Numbered from the stretch's first letter, positions 1 to 8,033 are shown. The stretch: 42,975 bases of DNA from Chitinophaga pinensis (GCA_945897725.1 CAMDFR010000023.1:1-42975); one strand, 5' to 3'. Numbers and translations are program-made. Notes: generated from the sequence alone by a model not told the origin.

Positions 1-375
1 CTGCATTAGTTTTTCGGTTTGCTCTTCTACTCCTTTGACGCAATCGACTACCAGAATGACGCTATCTACAGCGGTTAATGTCCTATAGGTATCTTCGGCG
101 AAATCCTTATGTCCAGGTGTATCTAGCAAGTTGACGATATGGTCGAGATATTCGAAAGACATCACGGAAGTAGCTACAGAGATACCTCTTTGTCGTTCTA
201 TGTCCATGAAGTCGGATGTGGCACTCTTCTTTATCTTGTTGGATTTAACGGCACCAGCAGTTTGAATGGCGCCACCAAAGAGCAAGAATTTTTCTGTAAG
301 CGTGGTCTTTCCTGCATCCGGGTGACTAATGATGGCAAATGTTCTTCTGCGTGCAATTTCTTCGTGTAAACCCAT
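1..375 (-). CDS. prfC: Peptide chain release factor 3, N-terminal part (cut by window edge)
   Basis: Translation of the minus strand from the ATG at 375-373 gives 125 residues without a stop, running off the window edge. They form the start of a translational GTPase. The G1 loop is SHPDAGKTT (residues 17-25), the G2 region is ERQRGISV (about 60-67) and G3 is DTPGH (85-89). The opening [20 protein letters not shown] is the usual start of RF3, and the loop SHPDAGKTT rather than AHIDHGKTT separates RF3 from EF-G and LepA. RF3 helps recycle RF1/RF2 from the ribosome after peptide release. The antisense reading frame over this segment is a shadow. A TAATTTTG box lies just upstream. The rest of the gene is outside the window. 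Confidence 0.93.
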   Translation of the reverse strand, partial: MGLHEEIARRRTFAIISHPDAGKTTLTEKFLLFGGAIQTAGAVKSNKIKKSATSDFMDIERQRGISVATSVMSFEYLDHIVNLLDTPGHKDFAEDTYRTLTAVDSVILVVDCVKGVEEQTEKLMQ

Positions 376-397
376 TTCTAAATAAAAAATTAGGGTG

Positions 398-405
398 CAA
401 AATTA
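398..405 (-). promoter_or_regulatory. Candidate -7 box of the prfC promoter
   Basis: On the minus strand the sequence reads TAATTTTG followed by CACCC, about 23 bases before the prfC ATG. This matches the Bacteroidota -7 consensus TANNTTTG. I do not see a clear TTG at the -33 position, so only half of the promoter is supported. Confidence 0.4.
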
Positions 406-422
406 GCAGAATAAATGAAGAA

Positions 423-2108
423 TTACTTAGGAAGTGTAAAGAAGAAGGTAGATCCTTTGCCCTCTTCAGATTCTAGCCAAATGTTGCCATTGTACTTTTC
501 TACAATTTTTTTACAGATACTGAGGCCGATTCCTGTTCCTTCGTAGTGTTTTTGAGTATGCAGCCTTTTAAAGACAACAAAAATCAATTCTTTGTACTCG
601 GGTTTGATGCCAATGCCATTGTCGGATATTTTAAACAAATAATTTTGATCGAGTATTTCGTAATCAATGGTGACGGTAGGTTTTTCAGAATCGTTGTACT
701 TGATTGCATTTTCAATCAGGTTGTGAAACAGGTTATTGATTAGGGTGGTGTGCGCTTCTATTGTTGGCAATGCTTTGCTGATGATGATGGAAGCATCCTT
801 TTGAGTAAGATAATGGGTGAGGTTTTGCTTAATTGATCTTACAATGTCTTCTATGGATATTTCTTCTGTTTCCTGATTGTTATTATCTGTGGTGCTATAC
901 AATAATATATCATTGACCAAACGATATAGATGCTCAGCCGAATCTGTGGCAATGTTCATGAGCTCTGAGCTGTTTTTGTCCAAGGTATCATTGTTCTTTT
1001 TTCTAACAAGCTGCAATAAAGTAATGATGTTACGAAGTGGCGATTTTAAATCATGTGAAGTGATGTAGGCGAATTGCTTTAACTCTTCGTTCTTTATTTC
1101 GAGTTCATTAGAATAATTTTTGATGGTCAGTTCGTTTTGCTTTCTCTTAGTAATATCTATTGAATAGCAAATGAGATACGTATTTAGGTAATTTGTATCA
1201 TCAGTGATTGGAGTGATCACCTTCAAAGTTGTTTTCATTTGCCCGTCTTTCATGAGTATTTCTTCAAACTCCTTCGTCGTTCTTGTTTCTAGGGCATTCT
1301 TAAGATATTGGCGTCTAGTTTCAGCGATTTTTACATCTTTATTCATGTATTTTACATAATCATAATCGCTCTTACCTATGATCCAATATTTTATAATAGG
1401 ATCTTGTATGGCTATGGTATTGACAAACCTATACTTAAATTGAGAATCGATCACTACCACGTCAAGCGGAATTGAATCAATGATATTTTGTAATGCATTT
1501 TTTTGATAGACTAATTCTTGTTGAGATTGTTCATATTTTCTGAAGGCAAGAAAGACGAGAAGGATGCATTGGAGGAGCTGAACAGGTGCTGCCAAGAGTT
1601 TCATGTCCGCACCAAACTGAGCAAGGTATGCATATTTAGACAAATCATTCGTATGATCGTTATAAAAGAAGTAGCTGATAATAATCAGCAAAGAATAGAA
1701 CAATACTATTTTTCTTTCATTGGCTTTGTGAAGTAAAAAAATCTGAATTATTAAAGGGAAAAAGAAATTGATCATGCCAGACTCCTTTCCAACCAGAATA
1801 GAAGCCACGAGCACAGCGAAAATAGAAAAGTGTATATTCAGCAGCCTGGACAAATCCGTCAACTTATAATAAGATAGGAGCATTGCCAATAAGTAAAACG
1901 ACAAAACCACAAGCACTATCACTACAGAAACTGCATTGAGAAAAAAGAGAGCGAAGATTAAAAAAATGAAACAAATAAAGGAGAGCAACATCACTATCCT
2001 GTTGTTGAGAACAATATAACCTTGATCATTATAAGTATCTTCAAGATCTATACCTAAATTCGAAACGGTTTTATAAAGATGATTGAAGAAGCGGAATATT
2101 TTTTTCAT
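423..2108 (-). CDS. Membrane-bound PAS sensor histidine kinase
   Basis: This 561-residue protein is a hybrid-free sensor kinase. Residues about 40-190 hold roughly six hydrophobic segments, so the sensor end is in the inner membrane. A PAS-like domain follows (about 205-320, ending in the typical DITKRK boundary). A short helix leads into the HisKA box with FAYITSHDLKSPLRN (phospho-acceptor His about 352). The ATPase domain has the N box (NLIENAIKYN, about 463-472), the G1 box (DNGIGI, about 495) and the G2 box (GTGIGLSI, about 523). There is no receiver domain and no adjacent response regulator; the nearest is the single-domain receiver at 21246. Its ligand cannot be read from sequence. A good promoter lies directly upstream. 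The last 115 residues have a close copy at 3704-4051. Confidence 0.93.
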   Translation of the reverse strand: MKKIFRFFNHLYKTVSNLGIDLEDTYNDQGYIVLNNRIVMLLSFICFIFLIFALFFLNAVSVVIVLVVLSFYLLAMLLSYYKLTDLSRLLNIHFSIFAVLVASILVGKESGMINFFFPLIIQIFLLHKANERKIVLFYSLLIIISYFFYNDHTNDLSKYAYLAQFGADMKLLAAPVQLLQCILLVFLAFRKYEQSQQELVYQKNALQNIIDSIPLDVVVIDSQFKYRFVNTIAIQDPIIKYWIIGKSDYDYVKYMNKDVKIAETRRQYLKNALETRTTKEFEEILMKDGQMKTTLKVITPITDDTNYLNTYLICYSIDITKRKQNELTIKNYSNELEIKNEELKQFAYITSHDLKSPLRNIITLLQLVRKKNNDTLDKNSSELMNIATDSAEHLYRLVNDILLYSTTDNNNQETEEISIEDIVRSIKQNLTHYLTQKDASIIISKALPTIEAHTTLINNLFHNLIENAIKYNDSEKPTVTIDYEILDQNYLFKISDNGIGIKPEYKELIFVVFKRLHTQKHYEGTGIGLSICKKIVEKYNGNIWLESEEGKGSTFFFTLPK

Positions 2109-2116
2109 TTGCTGTA

Positions 2117-2148
2117 CAAATATATTACATATGGATTACTCTAGCAAA
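2117..2148 (-). promoter_or_regulatory. Promoter of the sensor kinase gene
   Basis: Read on the minus strand, TTTG (2148-2145) and TATATTTG (2124-2117) are separated by 20 bases. This is the canonical Bacteroidota arrangement (TTTG, 19-21 bp, TANNTTTG). The -7 box ends 8 bases before the kinase ATG, so the untranslated leader would be very short or absent. It suggests the kinase is transcribed independently of the ars genes upstream. Confidence 0.6.
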
Positions 2149-2294
2149 CGAAGAATACTCGGTATATAACATCCATCTCGGGGATCGTTTGCTTGGTTCG
2201 GAAAATATTTCATATTTGTAATATGCCATCAATTACAAGATATACTTCTGTCTATACATCTGGGTACTATATGGAGTAACTCTGATTGGGGAAA

Positions 2295-2714
2295 TCAGTT
2301 AATGTAATCGTCCACGAATTTTTTTGAAAATGATTTGATGAGTGAACGAGTCATTCTAAATGCCTCATTGATTTCAGCTTCGGAGCCTATGGACTTGGTT
2401 GGATCTGGAAAATTTTGATGAAGTTTAATGGCAGCTGATGGAAAGTAGGGGCAACGTTCCTTCGCATTGTCGCAAACCGTAAGAACATAATCAAAGTGAA
2501 TTTGCTTGTATTCATCTACATTGTTGGAGCTGTGCTTTGAAATGTCGATGCCATCTTCTGCCATTGTTTGAATGGCTTTAGGATTGACGCCATGTGTCTC
2601 TATTCCTGCACTGTATACCTCTATGTTATCTTTAGCAAAGTCGCGTATATAGCCTTCTGCCATTTGACTACGACAGCTGTTTCCAGTGCACAATATCAAT
2701 ACTTTTTTCTTCAT
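2295..2714 (-). CDS. arsC: Arsenate reductase, low-molecular-weight phosphatase fold, thioredoxin-coupled type
   Basis: The 139-residue protein reduces arsenate to arsenite in the cytoplasm. The N-terminal phosphatase loop is CTGNSCRS, with nucleophile Cys9 and Arg15. Two more cysteines, Cys81 and Cys88 in VCDNAKERCP, occupy the positions of the redox relay Cys82/Cys89 of the pI258-type enzyme. The acid DP pair of the family is at about 104-105 (FPDPTKS). All residues for the thioredoxin-recycled mechanism are therefore present, and the length fits the family. It is the third gene of an arsR-DUF6428-arsC operon, starting 11 bases after the DUF6428 gene. No arsenite exporter follows, although one usually does. 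Confidence 0.94.
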   Translation of the reverse strand: MKKKVLILCTGNSCRSQMAEGYIRDFAKDNIEVYSAGIETHGVNPKAIQTMAEDGIDISKHSSNNVDEYKQIHFDYVLTVCDNAKERCPYFPSAAIKLHQNFPDPTKSIGSEAEINEAFRMTRSLIKSFSKKFVDDYIN

Positions 2715-2725
2715 TATTTGGAGTA

Positions 2726-3196
2726 TTAACAGCAGTCAGTGCCAGGTGTACAACAAGAGGGGGATACCTTTAAATCGCTAAGATTTACATGTAGTTTATC
2801 CGCAGGAATGCCACATTTGTCTTGTGCAAGGCAATTGGTTTGTTTTTGTGTCAAAAGAAATTGGGAGCCATTAAACTCTAAACCAAATTTACCAATAGTG
2901 TCAGATTGATATTCGACTTCTATTTCCGTGTCCTCTATTGCAATCTTTTGTTCTGCTAATCCGATGATTTTTAATAACTTTTCTGGTGCCAAACGATGGT
3001 CGATATCGTTGGCATTCCAAAGTTGAAAGTTGACCACTTTTTCTGTCCTCACTGTACCACCACAATCGATGAAGTTCTTAGTGATAGATCCCACTTCTGT
3101 GACATGAAAATGTTCAGGAACCATTGTTCCATTGGGTAATTGAAAACTAACATTTGTTAGAGTTGGCAAAACAATTTTAATTTCTGATAATTTCAT
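2726..3196 (-). CDS. DUF6428 family protein of the ars operon
   Basis: This 156-residue soluble protein matches, as I recall it, the DUF6428 family that sits between arsR and arsC in Bacteroidota. Its biochemical role is not established. It has no signal peptide. The N-terminal half contains PEHFHVTEVG and a conserved-looking cysteine in NFIDCGGTVRTEK. Further cysteines occur in TNCLAQDKCG, and the chain ends in SCCTPGTDCC. The cysteine-rich tail could bind As(III) or another thiophilic metal, which is inference. It lies 18 bases after arsR and 11 bases before arsC, so it is certainly co-transcribed with them. Confidence 0.82.
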   Translation of the reverse strand: MKLSEIKIVLPTLTNVSFQLPNGTMVPEHFHVTEVGSITKNFIDCGGTVRTEKVVNFQLWNANDIDHRLAPEKLLKIIGLAEQKIAIEDTEIEVEYQSDTIGKFGLEFNGSQFLLTQKQTNCLAQDKCGIPADKLHVNLSDLKVSPSCCTPGTDCC

Positions 3197-3214
3197 CTTA
3201 TTTATTTTTTTGGT

Positions 3215-3547
3215 TTAGCAACAGGTGTTTTTTTGTTTTTTGATGCTTTTAAACAATTCGTCCATCAACTTTTCTAACTTCTTAAAGATCTTTGGATTGA
3301 TACAATAACAAACAGCATTGCCTTCGATGTTTCCTTGTATGAGTCCTGCGTTTTTTAGCTCTTTTAGGTGCTGTGAAATAGTAGGTTGTGCCAAGGGCAA
3401 TTCATTTACAATATCTCCACAAATGCATGTATTTACTGTAAGCAAGTACTCTACAATAGCGATTCTAGCAGGGTGTGCGAGTGCCTTAATAATGATGGCT
3501 AACTCATTTTGTTTATCAGTAAAGTGATCTGTTTTGGTCGCTCCCAT
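3215..3547 (-). CDS. arsR: ArsR/SmtB-family arsenic-responsive repressor
   Basis: A 110-residue winged-helix repressor. The recognition helix region is [20 protein letters not shown], followed by the wing [14 protein letters not shown] CxC pair (Cys41 and Cys43, in TCICGDIV) sits in the helix where E. coli ArsR holds its CVC As(III) site. There are also Cys80/Cys82 in the wing and a terminal CysCys pair. It is expected to bind the operator until arsenite binds these thiols. It heads the three-gene ars operon, and an 18-base near-perfect palindrome lies 17 bases upstream of its start codon. The multiple cysteines make As/Sb sensing more likely than Zn sensing. Confidence 0.93.
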   Translation of the reverse strand: MGATKTDHFTDKQNELAIIIKALAHPARIAIVEYLLTVNTCICGDIVNELPLAQPTISQHLKELKNAGLIQGNIEGNAVCYCINPKIFKKLEKLMDELFKSIKKQKNTCC

Positions 3548-3563
3548 TCACTATTTAATTTAA

Positions 3564-3581
3564 TATCGCAATATTACGATA
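3564..3581. promoter_or_regulatory. Candidate ArsR operator, 18 bp palindrome
   Basis: The sequence TATCGCAATATTACGATA is an inverted repeat in which eight of nine base pairs match across the centre. It lies 17 bases upstream of the arsR start codon. Its size, symmetry and position fit an autoregulatory ArsR dimer site. Assignment to ArsR is inference from position. Confidence 0.65.
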
Positions 3582-3607
3582 AAAGATTGAATTTTAAAAG
3601 TTAATTA

Positions 3608-3703
3608 GTGCTAATTTCTATGGCTTCTGAGATGGTCGAATACATAAAGGCAATGCTACCCTGTGTTCCGCCAAACAAGGTATTATACGCTTCACCCAGT
3701 GCA
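3608..3703 (-). pseudogene. Possible C-terminal remnant of an unidentified gene
   Basis: Minus-strand translation gives about 32 in-frame codons ending in TAA, containing GEAYNTLFGGTQGSIAFMY and STISEAIEIS. The string looks protein-like but I do not recognise it. It begins right after the stop codon of the truncated kinase copy, in a different frame, and has no start codon of its own. It could be the scar of a deleted gene or chance coding potential. Confidence 0.2.
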
Positions 3704-4051
3704 TTACCTAGGAATTGTAAAGAAGAAAGTAGAGCCTTTGCCATATTCCGATTCTACCCATATGTTGCCATCGTACTTTTCTACAATTCTTTTACAGATA
3801 CTGAGGCCGATTCCTGTTCCTTGGTAGTGTTCTTGGGTGTGTAGTCGTTTGAAGACAACAAAAATCAACTCTTTGAATTCTGGTTTGATGCCAATGCCAT
3901 TGTCGGATATCTTAAACAAATAATTTTGTTCGAGTGTTTCGTAATCAATGGTTACTGTAGGATTTTCAGAATCGTTATATTTAATCGCATTTTCTATTAG
4001 GTTATCAAATAGATTATTGATTAAAGTGCTGTGCGCTTCTATGTTGGGCAA
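3704..4051 (-). pseudogene. Truncated histidine kinase paralogue: ATPase domain only
   Basis: This 115-codon stretch encodes only the C-terminal ATPase domain of a histidine kinase: N box (NLIENAIKYN), G1 box (DNGIGI) and G2 box (GTGIGLSI). It aligns without gaps to the last 115 residues of the intact kinase at 423-2108, with about 16 differences by eye. The His box, PAS domain and membrane part are missing. Homology stops at about 4055, exactly where a REP-like repeat begins. The ATG at 4051 corresponds to an internal position of the parent, so this is best read as a 3' remnant. The differences are mostly conservative and the frame is open, so it either decayed recently or still makes a free ATPase domain. 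Confidence 0.8.
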
Positions 4052-4054
4052 TGA

Positions 4055-4122
4055 TTTACATTGGAATCATTGGTAAATGATTAGATGAAAGGGACACGAG
4101 CAGTTCGCGCCAGTAAGTGGGA
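4055..4122. repeat. REP-like direct repeat, copy A
   Basis: About 66 bases starting TTACATTGGAATCATTGG match 5053-5121 in the same orientation, with only a few differences over the first 45 bases (TTACATTGG, TCATTGG, AAATGATTAGAT, GGACACGAGC). The palindromic end is degraded here (CACGAG...TTCGCG). It abuts the truncation point of the kinase remnant. Confidence 0.75.
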
Positions 4123-4319
4123 AATAATTAATTGAATTATTATTAATTAAAAGTTTAATTTAGCATAATTATTAATTTTATTATGCAACATGTTGTAGAA
4201 TATGATTTTGAATCGGATAAAAAGGCATGAGGTATTTTACAGCATGTATGAGCGGTAAACATACAGGTACTTTAAAAATTACACTTAACTACAAGCTAAA
4301 TATTAAAAGCTAATTTACT

Positions 4320-4958
4320 ATGAACTTCATATACACAGCACTTATCCTTATTTTACCTTGTACCATTCATTTTTCAGAAATTATCAATGGTCAAATCATT
4401 AAAAGTACATCAGAAACCGCAATCAATGAAGTAACCATAGGCAAACAAACTTGGTCCAATAAAAACGTAGATGCTGTTACATTTAGAAACGGTGATACGA
4501 TACCCGAAGCAAAAACTGATTATGACTGGCAGAAGCCTGAACCGCATTGGTGTTATTATGATAACAATCCCGAAAATGGTCCTAAGTACGGTAAATTATA
4601 CAATTGGTTTGCAGTTACAGATTCAAGAGGAATTGCACCGGTGGGATGGCACGTGCCAAATTCAGGAGAATGGATGCAATTGACAGTCTTTTTAGGTGGT
4701 GATTGGTATGCAGGTGCAAAATTGAAAAGCACAACTGCATGGAATAATAATAAAAACAATACTAATCTTGTTGGATTTGATGCAATTCCTGCTGGTTATC
4801 GTTATTATGATGGAGCTTTCGCCTTTAAAAATTCAGGATTTTGGTGGACCACTACAGAATCACTATTTTGTCAGATGAATAGCGGAACTATTTCCGTAAT
4901 GTCAAGACAAACCGCAAATAAGAAAACAGGCTTATCAATCAGATTAGTAAAGGACTAA
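4320..4958 (+). CDS. FISUMP-domain protein, probably exported
   Basis: The 212-residue protein belongs to the Fibrobacter succinogenes major paralogous domain (FISUMP) family. Diagnostic segments in order are VTIGKQTWSNKNVD (about 39-52), the NGDTIPEA turn, YGKLYNWFAV (about 91-100), GWHVPNSGEWMQL (about 108-120), the GF.AIPAGYR segment and WWTTTESLF followed by LSIRLVKD at the end. The first 24 residues are hydrophobic and end in NGQ, a likely signal peptide. Function of the family is unknown, though it is common among surface and exported proteins of Bacteroidota and Fibrobacteres. No T9SS tail is present. The gene stands alone between two direct copies of a REP-like repeat, next to a gene remnant, so it looks like an accessory insertion. 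Confidence 0.85.
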   Translation: MNFIYTALILILPCTIHFSEIINGQIIKSTSETAINEVTIGKQTWSNKNVDAVTFRNGDTIPEAKTDYDWQKPEPHWCYYDNNPENGPKYGKLYNWFAVTDSRGIAPVGWHVPNSGEWMQLTVFLGGDWYAGAKLKSTTAWNNNKNNTNLVGFDAIPAGYRYYDGAFAFKNSGFWWTTTESLFCQMNSGTISVMSRQTANKKTGLSIRLVKD

Positions 4959-4997
4959 CTGAATCTCTAATATCTAGATTCGCTCATCTAGTCCGCT

Positions 4998-5121
4998 CTT
5001 GTAGCTCTTGCTGCTAATAAAATGTACGCGGCTATTGCTGTAAAGTAGGTTTATTACATTGGAGTCATTGGAAAATGATTAGATTAAATGGACACGAGCT
5101 ACAAGCTCGCGTCAGCATGGG
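4998..5121. repeat. REP-like direct repeat, copy B, with hairpin and upstream inverted arm
   Basis: The core (5053-5121) repeats copy A. It ends in ACACGAGCT-ACA-AGCTCGCGT (about 5092-5112), which folds into a 9-pair hairpin with one mismatch. The ten bases GAGCTACAAG (5096-5105) are also present as the exact reverse complement CTTGTAGCTC at 4998-5007, about 90 bases upstream. Sequences containing CGAGCTACAAGCTCG recur between genes in Bacteroidota as I remember them, which suggests a REP or MITE type of element. No transposase is nearby. Confidence 0.65.
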
Positions 5122-5151
5122 GTATAAGTATGCAAATTTTGGGCAAATGCT

Positions 5152-5186
5152 AAAAACAAAAAGCCTTTCAATTGCTTGAAAGGCTT
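5152..5186 (-). terminator. Rho-independent terminator of tRNA-Val
   Basis: AAGCCTTTCAA and TTGAAAGGCTT form a perfect 11-base-pair stem with a four-base loop (5161-5186). On the minus strand it is followed by TTTTTGTTTTT-like sequence (5160-5152 region). It lies just downstream of the minus-strand tRNA gene. Confidence 0.8.
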
Positions 5187-5194
5187 GTCTTTAT

Positions 5195-5272
5195 TGGTGG
5201 GAGTTACAGGATTCGAACCTGTGACCCTCTGCTTGTAAGGCAGATGCTCTGAACCAGCTGAGCTAAACTCCC
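5195..5272 (-). tRNA. tRNA-Val, anticodon UAC
   Basis: The minus strand from 5272 folds as a cloverleaf: acceptor GGGAGTT pairs with AACTCCC, D arm begins AGCTCAGCTGG, the anticodon loop is CTTACAA on a TCTGC/GCAGA stem, and the T arm holds GGTTCGAATCC. The anticodon TAC reads valine GUA and related codons. The discriminator base is A (5198), and the CCA end is encoded (5197-5195). Confidence 0.96.
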
Positions 5273-5414
5273 TCTTCCAAAAATGGAATGCAAATATAGG
5301 AATTTAATTATGAATGTCAATAATTATTTTAAAATATTTATTGGGATGCTTTATGAGCTTGCTTTTCAACGCTTTAATTTTTACTCATGCGCTCTTTACT
5401 AGAAGTATGCAGCT

Positions 5415-5521
5415 ATGAAGATTTGCGAAAGGGATAGGAGCGATAGCTTGTGGGCGTATGCCCGCAACTATAAGTGGATAGCCCGGTGGCGACCTTTTGT
5501 ATTTTGGGAGCCATTCGCCCA
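5415..5521. repeat. Dispersed Bacteroidota-type intergenic repeat, copy 1
   Basis: This stretch contains TTGCGAAAGGGATAGGAGCG, then GTGGATAGCCCGG and, at the end, CATTCGCCC. The same order of blocks appears in reverse orientation at 39842-39925. From memory, such elements with AGGGAT.G.AGC and GCGGATAGCCCG blocks are scattered between genes in Chitinophagaceae and Flavobacteria. It fills the gap downstream of the TonB receptor gene and has no convincing reading frame. Confidence 0.6.
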
Positions 5522-5522
5522 C

Positions 5523-8033
5523 CTAAAACTTGACGACCAGCCGCACATTGATTCTTCGGTTGGAAAGATAGTTGGGCACTGCGTAGTTGCTATTGTTGAA
5601 ATCCTTGACCCATAAGTAAGAGACGGTATTGTTGATGCCTAAAATATTGAAGACCTCGAAGCTCAACCAAATGGATTTTAAGTGTTTGAAAGCCGTTTTA
5701 TTGATATGGTGTTTTTTCCATTCGCTATTGTATAACATACCACTGAAACCCATGTCGACACGCTTATAGGACGGTATTCGTAGCGTATCTGTATTCTTTC
5801 TGCTGTCAGGGGCACCAAATGGTAGGCCGGTTGCGAAATCAAGCCCTATATTGACTTTCAACTCCGGTAAACGTGGAATATGATCTTGGAAAAATAGAGA
5901 GAAACTCACTCTTTGGTCGGTAGGCCGTGGAATATAGCCAGGATACCTTTCCATAGAATCGACTGCTTCATTTTGTCCATAAAATTGAGGGTAGGTTTTA
6001 TAACCTGAAGTATCGTAATATTCTTTGTAATGATCGTCTAAAATATTTTCGCGGGTATTTAAAAAGGAAAGAGAGATCCAAGATTCATCGCCTTTTGCCA
6101 ATTCGCCATTGAGTCTCAAATCTATACCATAGGCATATCCTACGGAATTATTGGTGCCGAAATAGCGAATCAATGTATTGTCGAGTTCGTAAGGCACCAA
6201 GTCCCACATATATTTGTAATAGACGTCCGTACTAAATTTAAAAGGTCGTTTCCAACCTGTGAATTCATAGTCCATGCCGAGCACTGCGTGATACGATTTT
6301 TGTGCTTTTAAATCGAGATTGACCGTTCCATCGAGTCGGCGCATTTCGCGATAAAAAGGAGCCTGCTGATAAAGGCCAGTGGCAAGATTGAAAGAAATGT
6401 TTTTATTTTTTTTATTGTATGGTCTTACAGAAACTTGCAAGCGCGGACTGGCTAAAAATTCTTTATTGACATCCCAAATATGAAAACGAACGCCACCAGT
6501 GATCGTCCATTTGTTATTTCCTGTACTTCGCCAAGTGTTTTGTATATGGCCTTCGTAGCGATTGCTTTCTAATTTGAAGCCAGATTTTAAGTAGGAGGCA
6601 ATGTTTACTTCGGAGAAGCTATAGGGTAAGGTATAGCCAGCAGAATCCTTGCGGCCCCATTCTTTTAACTGATCATCGATAGACTCGTGTTTGTAGCTCA
6701 AACTCCAGTTGACTACATTATTATTTTTGTACCAATTACCGATATGTTTGGCATTATAAATAGTCGTAAACAATTCATTCCTTGCCCAGTCGTGTGTTTC
6801 ACCGGTTCCTAACCCATATTTTATTTCATTAAAATTTGATTTGGTGATATCAGTTTCCACTTCGCCAATAAAGTAAGAACCAATGATATCATAGGCTTCG
6901 CGCTCTGAGGTACGATAGCCACTGAACATAAATTTTAGTTTTAGTTTATCTTTAGGCTCCACCGTATAAGCGATACCCGCCATGATATTTTGATATTTGT
7001 CATGCTCCTGACCATCGAAGCCCATCTGCAAACGCACAGTATAGTTAGCCAAACCGAAATCTGTTTTTCTATTGACAGGTTGAAATTTATAATCGTTGAA
7101 AGCATAATTCGCCATCAATTCGAAGAAGTGTTTTTTGCCTGCTTTCCAAGTCATGTAGGTTTGTACATCATAGAAGGAAGGAGCATATTGTCCTTTTGTT
7201 TGCAAGCTTTTGAGGAGATAGCCATTTGATTTTTGGCGAAAACCGAGCAAGGCTGTAAAATTGCTGTCCCGACTAGCCGCTTCGATATGCGCGCTCATCC
7301 CAAGTAAACTGGCAGCCACGTGTCCACCGAAAGTTCGAGGTTTTTTATACGCAATGTCTAATACGGAGCTCATTTTGTCGCCGTATTTGGCTTGAAATCC
7401 CCCCGCAGAAAATTTGAGGTTTTGTACCAAATCAGGATTGGCGAAAGTGAGTCCTTCTTGTTGCCCAGAGCGCACTAGATAAGGCCTGTACACTTCGAAA
7501 TCATTGACATAGACCAAATTTTCGTCGAAGCTACCACCACGCACAGAATAGGCAGAGCTCATTTCGCCACCAATAGAACGAACACCGAATATCTTAATCA
7601 TGCTTTCTATACCGCCATTGACATTGACGAAGCCTTCAATAGGTTTGAAGATGATGATATCACCTTCTTTATCTTTGCGTCCATTGATGCTTACGCCATT
7701 TAACAAAATGCCCTGACCATTCTCTTCCAGCGTTGTTTTAAAATAAAGCGTATCGTTTGCGATTAATTTTTTCAGGTTGAGAGAATAGGGGAGCACCTTC
7801 ATTGATTTAAACTGAAGGGTATATTTTTGATTGGCTTGGACGGTCATTTTAAATCTGCCATTAGAATCTGTAATGGCACCGAGGCTGGAGTCTTCGCTTA
7901 CTAACACAGCGATGCCTTCTAATTCATCCTTAAATTCATTCACTACCGTTCCGTAGATATATGCCTTCTCTTGGGCCATCAGATGGTTTGCGAAAGGAAG
8001 AAGCATGCAGAAGAGGAGAACTTTTTTAAACAT
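5523..8033 (-). CDS. TonB-dependent outer-membrane receptor with N-terminal carboxypeptidase-like domain
   Basis: From the ATG at 8033 the protein has 836 residues; an upstream TTG at 8042 is less likely because the ATG start gives a clean signal peptide (MFKKVLLFCMLLPFANHLMA, cut near Q). Residues about 22-110 form a carboxypeptidase regulatory-like beta sandwich (IYGTVVNEFKDELEGIAVLV, DSNGRFKMTV). A plug domain follows with YSVRGGSFDENLVYVNDFEV and GGFQAKYGDKMSSVLDI. The rest is beta-barrel sequence rich in aromatic residues, ending in RRINVRLVVKF with the usual terminal Phe. No SusD partner gene is adjacent, so the substrate is unknown; iron chelates, peptides or small sugars are all possible. 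The gene follows rpe by 46 bases and may be transcribed with it. Confidence 0.9.
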   Translation of the reverse strand: MFKKVLLFCMLLPFANHLMAQEKAYIYGTVVNEFKDELEGIAVLVSEDSSLGAITDSNGRFKMTVQANQKYTLQFKSMKVLPYSLNLKKLIANDTLYFKTTLEENGQGILLNGVSINGRKDKEGDIIIFKPIEGFVNVNGGIESMIKIFGVRSIGGEMSSAYSVRGGSFDENLVYVNDFEVYRPYLVRSGQQEGLTFANPDLVQNLKFSAGGFQAKYGDKMSSVLDIAYKKPRTFGGHVAASLLGMSAHIEAASRDSNFTALLGFRQKSNGYLLKSLQTKGQYAPSFYDVQTYMTWKAGKKHFFELMANYAFNDYKFQPVNRKTDFGLANYTVRLQMGFDGQEHDKYQNIMAGIAYTVEPKDKLKLKFMFSGYRTSEREAYDIIGSYFIGEVETDITKSNFNEIKYGLGTGETHDWARNELFTTIYNAKHIGNWYKNNNVVNWSLSYKHESIDDQLKEWGRKDSAGYTLPYSFSEVNIASYLKSGFKLESNRYEGHIQNTWRSTGNNKWTITGGVRFHIWDVNKEFLASPRLQVSVRPYNKKNKNISFNLATGLYQQAPFYREMRRLDGTVNLDLKAQKSYHAVLGMDYEFTGWKRPFKFSTDVYYKYMWDLVPYELDNTLIRYFGTNNSVGYAYGIDLRLNGELAKGDESWISLSFLNTRENILDDHYKEYYDTSGYKTYPQFYGQNEAVDSMERYPGYIPRPTDQRVSFSLFFQDHIPRLPELKVNIGLDFATGLPFGAPDSRKNTDTLRIPSYKRVDMGFSGMLYNSEWKKHHINKTAFKHLKSIWLSFEVFNILGINNTVSYLWVKDFNNSNYAVPNYLSNRRINVRLVVKF

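Noticed and set aside
139..369. Plus-strand 76-codon open frame
   Set aside because: It lies antisense to the start of prfC, which has clear GTPase motifs; the plus frame has no protein-like features.
3608..3844. Plus-strand 78-codon open frame over the kinase remnant
   Set aside because: Antisense shadow of the ATPase-domain remnant; Cys/Phe-rich and with no family resemblance.
4183..4230. Short frame starting MQHVVEYDFESDKKA before the FISUMP gene
   Set aside because: It stops after about 15 codons and nothing recognisable continues in other frames; it may be a remnant but support is too weak.
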